Of a stretch of 17,508 nucleotides of DNA, positions 1 to 6,458 are shown one piece after another (the stretch's first letter is position 1; each line of letters starts with the position of its first letter). A program made the translations under genes and the position numbers. The stretch spans positions 1 through 17,508 of the forward strand of contig URNC01000026.1 in assembly GCA_900549065.1 (NCBI GenBank). Direction: 5' to 3'. Source of the DNA: an uncultured Collinsella sp. (GTDB lineage Bacteria > Actinomycetota > Coriobacteriia > Coriobacteriales > Coriobacteriaceae). The notes beneath the pieces were generated by a model. The model was not told the origin of the DNA, did not search any database, and worked only from the letters and a program-made list of their open reading frames with translations.

Positions 1-472
<472 letters not shown>

Positions 473-540
473 GGGTTCGTCCTTTCTCTTCCGGGCGCGC
501 GGGCCGAGTCGCCGTGCCCGCGCGCCTTACCTTTCGGGTT

Positions 541-554
541 CACCATCCATGGTG
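541..554. promoter_or_regulatory. Palindrome in the ABC/TetR divergent intergenic region
   Basis: CACCAT-CC-ATGGTG, two perfect 6-bp half-sites with a 2-bp centre, lies 69 bp upstream of the ABC ATPase start. It could be a repressor site for the transporter, but its sequence does not match the second palindrome at 639-650, so one regulator need not bind both. No clear minus-strand -10/-35 pair was found beside it. Confidence 0.25.
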
Positions 555-633
555 GGGCGCGTTTCTAACGAAGCCGTAACGGTCGTTGGGCTCTTTTGGC
601 GCCAGCCCTTCTCGACCCGTACGCCACTCATGG

Positions 634-650
634 TATGTTTATCGCGATAA
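634..650 (+). promoter_or_regulatory. Probable tetR promoter -10 with overlapping operator palindrome
   Basis: A perfect 12-bp palindrome, TTATCGCGATAA, occupies 639-650. It overlaps a possible extended -10 (TGG TATGTT, 631-639) and ends 18 bases before the TetR-remnant start codon. TetR regulators commonly autorepress from such dyads. The -35 region is not convincing. The site may now be orphaned because the TetR gene is broken. Confidence 0.4.
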
Positions 651-667
651 CAAGGACGGAGGTGCCC

Positions 668-769
668 GTGGCACGCAATAAGTACCCGGAGGAGACGGTC
701 GAGAAGATTCTCGACGTTGCCGAGCGGCTCCTCGTGGAGCGCGGCTACGAGCACACCACGATGATCTGA
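668..769 (+). pseudogene. TetR-family regulator, N-terminal remnant
   Basis: From GTG at 668 the frame reads VARNKYPEETVEKILDVAE, then RLLVERGYEHTTMI and a TGA at 767-769. This is the first helix and the start of the helix-turn-helix of a TetR repressor, which normally continues with a recognition helix and a ligand domain to about 190 residues. Only 33 residues survive and no C-terminal part appears downstream. A good Shine-Dalgarno (GGACGGAGG) sits 6 bases before the GTG, so the promoter and start look original. The sequence past the break has different character and leads to the toxin locus. The gene was probably truncated by an insertion-deletion there. No DNA-binding function is expected. 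Confidence 0.7.
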
Positions 770-921
770 AGAGCAATACGCTAAATCGAAAAAGGCAAAC
801 GGCTGTATAAGCCGCCGTGACGGGCGACGATTCATGCCCTCCCAAAAAACATGCGTAAGATCGAGCGGAGGCTGAGCACGCCGAAACGGCCCAGTGAGTG
901 TTATTTTGCGAGCTAGGCGCA

Positions 922-949
922 TTGAAAGCGACCTTTCGTGGTATAAACT
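922..949 (+). promoter_or_regulatory. Candidate promoter for the toxin locus RNA
   Basis: TTGAAA (922-927) is followed by an extended -10, TGG TATAAA (939-947), or by TAAACT at 944-949, which gives a 16-bp spacer. Transcription would start near 954, just ahead of the hairpins that precede the toxin gene. The spacing to TATAAA is only 14 bp, so activity would lean on the extended -10. Confidence 0.4.
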
Positions 950-954
950 ACTTG

Positions 955-1085
955 CCGGAAGCCGCGGCTTTCAGAGTACGGCTTACGTGTACGTTTAACC
1001 TCCGTGGGCGACGGGGTGCCGCAAGGCGTAGAATATCGCCCACCTGTAGGGGCCTGCAGCGATGCGGGCCCCGCTTCGTATGAAG
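955..1085 (+). ncRNA. Candidate structured antitoxin RNA upstream of the ToxN/TenpN-like toxin
   Basis: This stretch has no convincing protein but dense RNA structure. Two similar segments begin CGGCTT at 965 and 979. GTGGGCGA (1004-1011) pairs perfectly with TCGCCCAC (1036-1043) and encloses a GCC-GCAA-GGC tetraloop hairpin (1018-1027). A 9-bp GC hairpin (1049-1057 with 1064-1072, loop AGCGAT) follows where type III loci carry an attenuating terminator, but it lacks a U tract. A small CTTC-GTAT-GAAG hairpin abuts the toxin ribosome site. In known type III systems the antitoxin is an RNA of tandem repeats of roughly 35-45 nt; clear tandem repeats of that size are not visible here. Upstream, 770-954 holds only one small hairpin (800-814) besides the promoter. 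Confidence 0.35.
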
Positions 1086-1098
1086 GGGGGCGTAATCG

Positions 1099-1548
1099 AT
1101 GAAGATCGTATCCATCTCCCAGGACTTCTTCGACCTCGTCGATGGCGACCGTGAGCTCATGCTTAAGCACAATCGTCCCTGCATCGTGGTGGTGAGGCTG
1201 CGTTTCCGCGGGAAGCGCAGGGGCTTCGCCGTGCCGCTGCGTTCCAACATCGCCCCTAACGTGCCCAAAGACCAGTACTTTGCGTTGCCACCCCGCCCCA
1301 CGACGCGCCCCGGCTGCCGCCACGGCATCCACTACATCAAGATGTTCCCCATAACCAAGGCCTACCAGCGCCGCTTCAGGACCGAGGGCTCGGCCTACTA
1401 CGAGACGCTCCAGCGCATCATCGATGGCAACACCAAGCGCATTGTCTCCGAGTGCCAGGCATACCTCGACCGCTACGAGCGCGAGGGAAGGCCTCGCTTT
1501 GCCGTCGACATCGACCGCATCGTGGGACTGCTGGAGGGCGAGAAGTAG
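1099..1548 (+). CDS. ToxN/AbiQ/TenpN-like type III toxin-antitoxin endoribonuclease
   Basis: A 149-residue basic protein. The layout fits type III toxins: a short N-terminal strand (MKIVSISQDFFDLV), then NRPCIVVVRLRF (25-36), then GFAVPLRSNI (42-51), then HYIKMFPI (78-85), and a helical C-terminus (LQRIIDGNTKRIVSECQAYL, 104-123). TenpN-type proteins share an R-P-Y/C-I-V block, an IPLRSNI block and a later K-x-x-x-I strand. They cleave RNA until bound by an RNA antitoxin. The ATG at 1099 has a Shine-Dalgarno run (GAAGGGGGG) 8 bases upstream. The structured RNA directly upstream and the terminator at 1573 give a self-contained unit, which supports the call. I am matching the family by pattern from memory; a distantly related RNase fold remains possible. 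Confidence 0.6.
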   Translation: MKIVSISQDFFDLVDGDRELMLKHNRPCIVVVRLRFRGKRRGFAVPLRSNIAPNVPKDQYFALPPRPTTRPGCRHGIHYIKMFPITKAYQRRFRTEGSAYYETLQRIIDGNTKRIVSECQAYLDRYEREGRPRFAVDIDRIVGLLEGEK

Positions 1549-1556
1549 GGCATCTC

Positions 1557-1595
1557 GGCTCAGTCTCGAGCCATGCGGAGTCGCTCCGCATTTTT
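1557..1595 (+). terminator. Rho-independent terminator after the toxin gene
   Basis: Two hairpins stand in tandem. GGCTC-AGTCTC-GAGCC (1557-1572) is followed directly by ATGCGGAG-TCG-CTCCGCAT (1573-1591), which runs into TTTTT (1591-1595). The second is an intrinsic terminator with an 8-bp perfect stem, 24 bases after the toxin stop. Confidence 0.85.
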
Positions 1596-1756
1596 GAACG
1601 CCGCGTGTGCGTCCCAAATACTTGAGAAACAAGCTGTGAAGTGCGGTGGCGCGCTCGTGCCCGTGCACAGCCGTCACCATCAGCGTCTACGCGGCGTCGG
1701 CTTCAAGTGGAACTGGCGCCGCTGCTGTATATGGTTTGCCTTGCTGCAAATAGCGA

Positions 1757-2176
1757 TCAATGCCCGCGATGTTTCTGCTTGCGCTTCAGTTTTCTCTGTT
1801 CGTAGCGCGCATCAGCCTTTTCCACACGGCGTCGGCTTCTTGCTTGAGCTGACTCCCGCTTCATCGTTTCCCGCTGTGCCGCGAGCGCCTGTTGTGCCTT
1901 GGTGCTCACCGCGGGCCGTTTAAGGGCTTTCGCTGCCTCGCGAGCGCGCCGCTTGGGGTTCTTCGCGGGCTTGCTTGTTTCAGTGGCCTTGTCGCCGAAG
2001 AACGAGAGCTTCTCCCATTCGCTTGTAACGAATCGCAGAATCTCCTCATCGGACGGCTCCGCGCCGAAGACGATGCGGGCGACGCCATACCTTCCGCCTT
2101 CGACGTGCTCCGCCAGCCCGACCCAGAATTGACCGTCGTGATATACGGTCAGGGTGGACGACACGCTGATCTGCAT
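1757..2176 (-). CDS. yjdF: YjdF family protein (DUF2992)
   Basis: A 139-residue cytoplasmic protein of unknown biochemical function, widely linked to the azaaromatic-sensing yjdF riboswitch. The N-terminal half (MQISVSSTLTVYHDGQFWVG, then EHVEGGRYGVARIVFGAEPSDEEIL) is the conserved core. The last 80 residues are very rich in Lys, Arg, Ala and Gln, as is usual for the family, and may bind nucleic acid. The ATG at 2176 is preferred to in-frame starts reaching 2290 because AAAGGAGGA lies 7-8 bases before it and because the upstream codons fall inside the conserved leader RNA. The gene is alone, with its own promoter and leader. Family knowledge suggests a role in coping with toxic azaaromatic compounds; that role is not visible in the sequence. 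Confidence 0.9.
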   Translation of the reverse strand: MQISVSSTLTVYHDGQFWVGLAEHVEGGRYGVARIVFGAEPSDEEILRFVTSEWEKLSFFGDKATETSKPAKNPKRRAREAAKALKRPAVSTKAQQALAAQRETMKRESAQARSRRRVEKADARYEQRKLKRKQKHRGH

Positions 2177-2183
2177 GGTTGGT

Positions 2184-2297
2184 TCCTCCTTTATGTAGAT
2201 GACCATGCAGAGAAGGGACAACCAAGGAGGCAGGTTACTGATGCGGACTAGCGCACGCCCACGACTACCCGACGGGGACTGTGTTTTCATCTCTGGT
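2184..2297 (-). promoter_or_regulatory. Probable yjdF-motif riboswitch (azaaromatic sensor) in the yjdF leader
   Basis: On the minus strand the leader begins ACCACCAGAGATGAAAAC, continues with GTCCCCGTCGGGTAGTCGTG and CTAGTCCGCATCAGTAACCT, and ends with the AAAGGAGGA ribosome site of yjdF. Position, length (about 115 nt) and these purine-rich conserved blocks agree with the yjdF motif as I remember it. Placement beside the ribosome site suggests translational control. A covariance-model search would be decisive and was not run. Confidence 0.7.
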
Positions 2298-2303
2298 GGT
2301 TGG

Positions 2304-2309
2304 ATTGTA
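2304..2309 (-). promoter_or_regulatory. yjdF promoter -10
   Basis: TACAAT preceded by TGC on the minus strand (2312-2304) makes an extended -10 (TGN TACAAT). Transcription would start near 2297, exactly where the conserved leader begins. The -35 region (about 2325-2330, TCAATG, 15-bp spacer) is poor, which the extended -10 could offset. Confidence 0.55.
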
Positions 2310-2381
2310 GCACGTGCGAATGCGCATTGACCTCGCTGCCGGCATGCTGTGATTGGGGTCGGAATTTCGAATTCTCGATAA

Positions 2382-2585
2382 TATGCCTACGTGCATCGCC
2401 CCTCAGTTTCGGAACTTAAAAACATCTCGAGTTTCGAAACCGAGAGGGAGCTCGCGCCGCTGCTATCCGTCAGGGATGCGTTCCCGAAGGTTCTCATCGC
2501 CCGCACGAGGCATGAACCCTATACCCGGGATGGTGTTCTCGTGCTGGACCTCGCGAGGTGGCTGCTCGGCAAGCAGGAGTTCTGA
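2382..2585 (+). pseudogene. C-terminal remnant of an ATP-binding protein (AAA/DUF4143 type)
   Basis: The open frame encodes RELAPLLSVRDAFPKVLIAR, then TRHEPYTRDGVLVLDLARWLLG and ends with KQEF before TGA. This matches the last 60 or so residues of AAA-fold DUF4143 ATPases, where a restriction-endonuclease-like domain ends in 'xxPKxLIARTRH...Y...GI...D...WLL'. The Walker motifs and the bulk of a protein that is normally about 400 residues are missing; a TAA closes the frame at 2379-2381. A GTG at 2391 could start a 64-residue peptide, but it has no good ribosome site. I read it as a decayed gene end. It sits beside another ATPase remnant type further right, so such genes seem to turn over in this region. 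Confidence 0.6.
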
Positions 2586-2680
2586 GCGTCATACGGGGAT
2601 ATCGCGGGATTCTGCCGGATAAGAAAAAGCCGAGGGAAACGTCCCGGCACTTGGAAGCCCTCCTGGCGGAAAATCAAATA

Positions 2681-2717
2681 GCCTCCGAACCTTCTGGTTC
2701 TGAGGCCTTCTTTTTGT
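2681..2717 (+). terminator. Rho-independent terminator
   Basis: GCCTC-C-GAACC-TTCT-GGTTC-T-GAGGC (2681-2705) folds into two 5-bp stems around one mismatch and is followed by CTTCTTTTTGT. It is the likely original terminator of the degraded ATPase gene, and it also insulates the MerR region. Confidence 0.75.
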
Positions 2718-2768
2718 ATGTCTGCCTAAAACGACTCCTCGCCAAAGCCCCTTGAGCATCGGGCGGCA

Positions 2769-3209
2769 TTATCGAGCGTGGGCGTTATCGTAGGTATCTT
2801 TGATCTCTTCCGGCAAATTGTCGGGAATCAGCGCCTTCAGTCTATCCTCGTTACCATCTTGGATCGCCTGCTCGTAGTACCAGCATTTGAACCTCAGCAT
2901 ATCCAGCGCACGGTTCATGTTTGCGATCTCCGACTCCATGTGGGCCTTCCGCTCCTCGAACATGGCCTTGCGCTGGGGGTATGTTGATGGACCCTCTGCG
3001 CACCATTCCATGAACAGGCGGATGTCCTTGATCTCCATTCCCGCCTTCTTCAGGCATTCGATGACCCGAAGCGCCTCGAGTTCTGTATCGCCGAATCGGC
3101 GAATGCCGGACGTCCGCTCCAATTCCGGGAACAATCCCTGCTTGTCGTAATAACGCAGCGTGGAAACGGGCAGACCGAACATATCTGCTACCTGTCCGAT
3201 TGTGTACAT
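2769..3209 (-). CDS. MerR family transcriptional regulator
   Basis: A 146-residue regulator. Residues 1-70 form the MerR winged helix (MYTIGQVADMFGLPVSTLRY, YDKQGLFPELERTSGIRRFG), followed by the long dimerisation helix (about 75-115) and a short C-terminal effector region with a single Cys (C109, in RFKCWYYEQ). It lacks the paired or triple Cys set of metal sensors, so it resembles the AdhR/YraB group that responds to reactive carbonyl or thiol stress. The start at 3209 has GGAGGG just upstream. It is divergent from the decarboxylase-cupin gene, and the dyad at 3244-3263 lies between them. It most likely activates that operon and represses itself. The effector is not known. Confidence 0.92.
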   Translation of the reverse strand: MYTIGQVADMFGLPVSTLRYYDKQGLFPELERTSGIRRFGDTELEALRVIECLKKAGMEIKDIRLFMEWCAEGPSTYPQRKAMFEERKAHMESEIANMNRALDMLRFKCWYYEQAIQDGNEDRLKALIPDNLPEEIKDTYDNAHAR

Positions 3210-3240
3210 GGTCCCTCCGGACGAGTCTTGAATTAACTCA

Positions 3241-3271
3241 TTGACCTAAAGTTAGGTTTAGGTATTACCTT
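3241..3271 (+). promoter_or_regulatory. MerR-type promoter with 20-bp operator dyad
   Basis: TTGACC (3241-3246) and TACCTT (3266-3271) are separated by 19 bp, the over-long spacer typical of MerR-activated promoters. A perfect dyad ACCTAAA-GTTAGG-TTTAGGT (3244-3263) fills that spacer. Transcription would start near 3278 and run into the decarboxylase-cupin operon. The alternative -10, TATTAC at 3263, would give a 16-bp spacer. Confidence 0.75.
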
Positions 3272-3391
3272 CATTCTCGTCAATATCAATTGGGAGCGCA
3301 AGGGGTGTTCAGTAATCGCCGGTCACCCCGCCCTTGAGCAGGCGCGACGAATGGGCATGGGAGTCTAGACGCGGCTTAGCTGCGCGGAAGC

Positions 3392-3409
3392 GGTTTTGTA
3401 CTCAAAACC
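3392..3409 (+). other. Small hairpin in the operon leader
   Basis: GGTTTT-GTACTC-AAAACC folds perfectly 6 on 6 and lies 11 bases before the Shine-Dalgarno of the next gene. It has no U tract. It could affect translation or mRNA stability; there is no direct sign that it does. Confidence 0.3.
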
Positions 3410-3429
3410 ATCGACAGGAGGAATCAAAC

Positions 3430-4194
3430 ATGACGATTAAACAGACGGCGGGCAGAGATGCCCTGGGGGATTTTGCCCCCAAATTTGCACAGCTCAATGA
3501 CGATGTGCTGTTCGGCGAGGTGTGGAGCCGAGAAGACAGGCTTTCCCTTCGAGACCGCAGCGTGGTGACGGTGGTTGCCTTGATGGCACAGGGGCTGACG
3601 GATTCTTCGTTCCAATACCATCTGATGTCCGCAAAGAACAATGGCGTGACCAGGGCGGAGATAGCGGAAATCCTTACGCATGTGGCGTTTTATGCGGGAT
3701 GGCCCAAGGCGTGGGCGGCCTTTCGCATGGCGAAGGAGGTCTGGGCAGATGATGATGCCGCTGATGCAAGAGCTGAGCATCAAAACGAGATGGCCTTTCC
3801 TATCGGTGTCCCCAACGACGCGTTTGCGAAGTACTTTATCGGGCAAAGCTACCTCGCGTCCCTTTCCACCGAGCAGGTCGGCATTTACAACGTTACGTTC
3901 GAGCCCGGCTGCCGCAACAACTGGCATGTCCATCACGCCAAAAGCGGTGGCGGACAGATCCTCGTCTGCGTGGCCGGTCGAGGGCTTTACCAGGAATGGG
4001 GTAAACCGGCACAGGAACTGCGCCCTGGCGACGTGGTCAACATCGCTCCGGGTGTGAAACATTGGCACGGTGCGGCGCCCGACAGCTGGTTCTCCCATCT
4101 CGCGGTGGAGGTTCCGGGCGAGGAGGCCTCCAACGAGTGGTTGGAGCCCGTGGACGACGAGCAATACCTTAAAGCGACTGACAAGGAGGCTTAA
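3430..4194 (+). CDS. Carboxymuconolactone decarboxylase-cupin fusion protein
   Basis: A 254-residue two-domain protein. Residues 1-110 are a carboxymuconolactone decarboxylase/AhpD-like helical domain (LRDRSVVTVVALMAQG, then GVTRAEIAEILTHVAFYAGW). It has no CxxC, so AhpD-type thiol peroxidase chemistry is unlikely. Residues 145-235 are a cupin with metal ligands visible in WHVHHAKSGGGQ (H166, H168 or H169, Q176) and KHWHGA (H211, H213). The ATG at 3430 is chosen over the open codons back to 3334 because ACAGGAGGA lies just before it and the upstream codons show no domain. It is the first gene of the MerR-controlled operon. It probably acts on a small aromatic, lactone or carbonyl compound in the cytoplasm; the substrate is unknown. 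Confidence 0.9.
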   Translation: MTIKQTAGRDALGDFAPKFAQLNDDVLFGEVWSREDRLSLRDRSVVTVVALMAQGLTDSSFQYHLMSAKNNGVTRAEIAEILTHVAFYAGWPKAWAAFRMAKEVWADDDAADARAEHQNEMAFPIGVPNDAFAKYFIGQSYLASLSTEQVGIYNVTFEPGCRNNWHVHHAKSGGGQILVCVAGRGLYQEWGKPAQELRPGDVVNIAPGVKHWHGAAPDSWFSHLAVEVPGEEASNEWLEPVDDEQYLKATDKEA

Positions 4195-4196
4195 AC

Positions 4197-5168
4197 ATGG
4201 AACAGTTGAATCTGACGCAGGAATGGGACAAGGTATTCCCCAAAAGCGATAAGGTTGAGCACAGCAAGGCGACCTTCCACAACCGATACGGCATCACGCT
4301 GGCGGCCGACGTCTACGTGCCAAAGAACGCGGAGGGCAAGCTGCCTGCCATCGCCGTCAGCGGTCCGTTTGGCGCGGTGAAGGAGCAAACGTCCGGCCTT
4401 TATGCGCAGAAAATGGCGGAGCTGGGCTTTTTCGCGATTGCCTTCGACCCGTCCTATACCGGCGAGAGCGGCGGTGTGCCCCGCTATGTAGCATCGCCGG
4501 ACATCAACACCGAGGATTTCTGCGCAGCGGTGGATTTCCTCTCCGTGCAGAATAACGTTGACACGGAGCGCATCGGCATCATCGGCATCTGCGGTTGGGG
4601 CGGCATGGCAGTCAATGCGGCGGCCATCGACACCCGCATCAAAGCTACCGCGGCTATGACGATGTACGACATGACCCGCGTGACCGCCAATGGCTATTTT
4701 GACGCCGAGGATTCTGAGCAGGCACGCTTCGAAAAGCGGAAAGCGCTGAATGTACAGCGCACCGAGGACTATAAAAACGGCAGTTACGCGCTGGCGGGCG
4801 GCGTGGTCGATCCGCTGCCGGAGGACGCGCCGCAGTTTGTGGCGGACTATTACGCCTACTACAAGACTCCGCGAGGCTACCATCCCCGCAGCCTTGGCTC
4901 CAATGGCGGCTGGAATGTGACGTCCTCACTGTCGTTTTTGAATATGCCGATTTTGCAATATAGCAGCGAAATCCGCTCTGCTGTGTTGCTGGTGCATGGC
5001 GAGAAGGCGCACTCCCGCTATTTCAGCGAAACCGCGTACAGCAAACTGACCGGGGACAACAAGGAGCTGCTTATTATCCCTGGTGCCAGCCACACCGACC
5101 TTTACGATCAGATGGACGTCATTCCGTTTGGAAAGCTGAAAGCGTTCTTTGAGGAGTATTTGAAATAA
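4197..5168 (+). CDS. Alpha/beta hydrolase, dienelactone-hydrolase-like
   Basis: A 323-residue cytoplasmic hydrolase with no signal peptide. After a short lead it shows the alpha/beta fold: AIAVSGPFGAVKEQ (oxyanion side, 51-64), GFFAIAFDPSYTGES (77-91), nucleophile elbow G-I-C-G-W-G-G (130-136) with Cys132 where serine is usual, a cap region (about 165-255), VLLVHGEKAH (acid region), and GASHTDLYD with catalytic His299. The Cys nucleophile recalls dienelactone hydrolase. The usual Asp after 'HG' is absent; Glu269 may serve. It starts 2 bases after the previous stop, and its AAGGAGG site lies inside the end of that gene, so the two are translationally linked. It likely hydrolyses the product or partner of the cupin protein; the pairing is inference. 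Confidence 0.88.
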   Translation: MEQLNLTQEWDKVFPKSDKVEHSKATFHNRYGITLAADVYVPKNAEGKLPAIAVSGPFGAVKEQTSGLYAQKMAELGFFAIAFDPSYTGESGGVPRYVASPDINTEDFCAAVDFLSVQNNVDTERIGIIGICGWGGMAVNAAAIDTRIKATAAMTMYDMTRVTANGYFDAEDSEQARFEKRKALNVQRTEDYKNGSYALAGGVVDPLPEDAPQFVADYYAYYKTPRGYHPRSLGSNGGWNVTSSLSFLNMPILQYSSEIRSAVLLVHGEKAHSRYFSETAYSKLTGDNKELLIIPGASHTDLYDQMDVIPFGKLKAFFEEYLK

Positions 5169-5278
5169 GGCGTGCCTTGATTCAATGCCAAGTCTCCAGC
5201 AACGATTCTTCTAAAGAGTGGAAGTAGCTGAAACGAGGCGACTGCATAGCTCCATCTGTTTTGGTTAAAACAAAAAAT

Positions 5279-5298
5279 ATGCCGCGCGCCTGCGGCAT
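5279..5298 (+). other. Hairpin abutting a ribosome binding site
   Basis: ATGCCGC-GCGCCT-GCGGCAT forms a perfect 7-bp stem that ends one base before GAAGGAGG, the ribosome site of the flavodoxin gene. A weaker A/T-rich one (TGTTTT-GGTT-AAAACA) lies just upstream. Either could protect a processed mRNA end or tune translation; no U tract marks a terminator. Confidence 0.4.
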
Positions 5299-5315
5299 GA
5301 AGGAGGGAGATTCTT

Positions 5316-5846
5316 ATGAATATCGTTGTATTGAGTGGTAGCCCGCGCAAGGGCGCCAATACCGACACCATGGTCGAGGCGTTTGCCGAGACCGCGCGTG
5401 AGGGCGGCAATACGGTCGAGGTCGTCCGTGTTGCCAGCAAGAAAATCGCTGGTTGCCTGGGGTGTCAGTATTGCTTCGCCCATGAGGGCACTTGCGTGCA
5501 GAAGGATGACATGGCCGACGTGATCGAGTCGCTGAAAGGCGCCGATATGGTTGTCTTCGCTTCGCCTATCTACTGGTTTGATATCACTGCGCAGGAGAAG
5601 GCCGCCATCGACCGCCTGTACGCCTTCGGTGCTACAGGCTTCCCGTTCACCAAGACGGCCCTTTTGCTCGATAGCCACAGCGAGGGCGTCTATGATGCGG
5701 CGATTGCTATGTATAGGGCCACATGCGCGTACTGCAAGTGGGAGGACCAGGGCATTGTCACCATTAGCGGCATGACCGAGCGCGACAGCATGGCCTCCTC
5801 GCCCAAGTTGGAAGAGGTGCGAGAGCTCGCTCGCAAGCTCGCCTAA
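5316..5846 (+). CDS. Flavodoxin family NAD(P)H-dependent oxidoreductase
   Basis: A 176-residue flavodoxin-fold reductase. The FMN phosphate loop is SGSPRKGANT (7-16), and SPIYWF (83-88) contacts the flavin ring; both are hallmarks of the NADPH-dependent FMN/quinone reductase group. Four Cys lie close together (C47, C50, C53, C60, in GCLGCQYC and EGTC), a feature of the iron-sulfur-flavoprotein-like branch, though full Fe-S ligation cannot be confirmed. The ATG at 5316 follows GAAGGAGGGA by 7 bases. The 147-base gap to the hydrolase has no obvious promoter or terminator, so it is probably the third gene of the MerR operon. A role in reducing quinones or other electrophiles fits its neighbours and is inferred. 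Confidence 0.9.
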   Translation: MNIVVLSGSPRKGANTDTMVEAFAETAREGGNTVEVVRVASKKIAGCLGCQYCFAHEGTCVQKDDMADVIESLKGADMVVFASPIYWFDITAQEKAAIDRLYAFGATGFPFTKTALLLDSHSEGVYDAAIAMYRATCAYCKWEDQGIVTISGMTERDSMASSPKLEEVRELARKLA

Positions 5847-5856
5847 GGACAAGAAG

Positions 5857-5928
5857 AACGCATGGCAATCGGTGTTGGTGGAAAATGCTTGCTATCCTTA
5901 CCAAGAGGAATGCTGATTGCCATGCGTT
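5857..5928. repeat. 72-bp element with 14-bp perfect inverted ends
   Basis: AACGCATGGCAATC (5857-5870) and its exact complement (5915-5928) enclose 44 bases that contain weaker pairing (TTGGT with ACCAA). It lies between the end of the flavodoxin gene and the end of a convergent pseudogene. It has no U tract and no evident target duplication. It could be a miniature mobile element, a remnant, or a shared 3' processing hairpin. Confidence 0.55.
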
Positions 5929-5955
5929 GATGCTTCCGCGGACAATTCCGGCGTG

Positions 5956-6458
5956 CTAAAACGCCTTCTCGTTCAAGAATTCCCTGAACGCGGGAATGTC
6001 AAAGCCAACGAGACCACGCCCGCGCTCTCCGATGACGCCGTCCTCCAGGAGGCGGCGTTTGTATTGGCTTGTGTAGTTGCTGGCGACGCCCATGCGTTTG
6101 GCTATCTCCGAGACCCTGCTGGGGCCAGAATCGGGCAGCATCGCGAGCAAAAACTCAATGTCTTTATCGGAAAGCTCTCGATAGGTCGTTTCGAGAGAAG
6201 CCCGATGCCATGCTTCTCGAGTTGCCTGAAGATGCCATTCATGCACGTGCGCCAGTTGCCCTGGGCTTCTTGAACATATGTCCAATCGATGCCCACTGGA
6301 CCAATTTGAACGCCGTTCATGCGCGCGTGAGACTGTGAAAGGTAGCTATCTGCCGCTTCTTTGGTTCGCTCGATAATATCTTCGAGCATGCCTGGCATGG
6401 CGGAGCCATTTGCTGTACTCCATGGTGGCTCCTTTGCAAGTTTTGCTAATTTTTGCAA
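5956..6458 (-). pseudogene. AAA family ATPase remnant with internal deletion and frame change
   Basis: Reading leftward, one frame gives STANGSAMPGMLEDIIERTKE, then the stretch with QIGPVGIDWTYVQEAQGNWR and CMNGIFRQLEKHGIGLL. Near 6197-6202 it breaks, and another frame gives ASLETTYRELSDKDIEFLLA, then MLPDSGPSRVSEIAKRMGVA and a winged-helix end GVIGERGRGLVGFDIPAFRE. These pieces match the part after Walker A and the C-terminal winged helix of archaeal-type AAA ATPases common in Coriobacteriia. The P-loop start, Walker B and the sensor region between the pieces are missing. The last frame ends at TAG 5956-5958. The gene is dead, with at least one internal deletion. Three 19-bp repeats sit directly at its upstream end. 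Confidence 0.7.

Noticed and set aside
770..954. Search for 35-45-nt tandem antitoxin repeats or a CRISPR array
   Set aside because: Comparison by eye found only a small hairpin (CGGCT-GTATA-AGCCG, 800-814) and no regular repeat, so no array is claimed.
1892..2251. Plus-strand frames opposite yjdF
   Set aside because: YjdF on the minus strand has a conserved core, a strong ribosome site and a riboswitch leader; the opposite frames have none of these.
3334..3429. N-terminal extension of the decarboxylase-cupin gene from TTG 3334
   Set aside because: No ribosome site precedes it and the 32 codons have no domain match. ATG 3430 has ACAGGAGGA close upstream.
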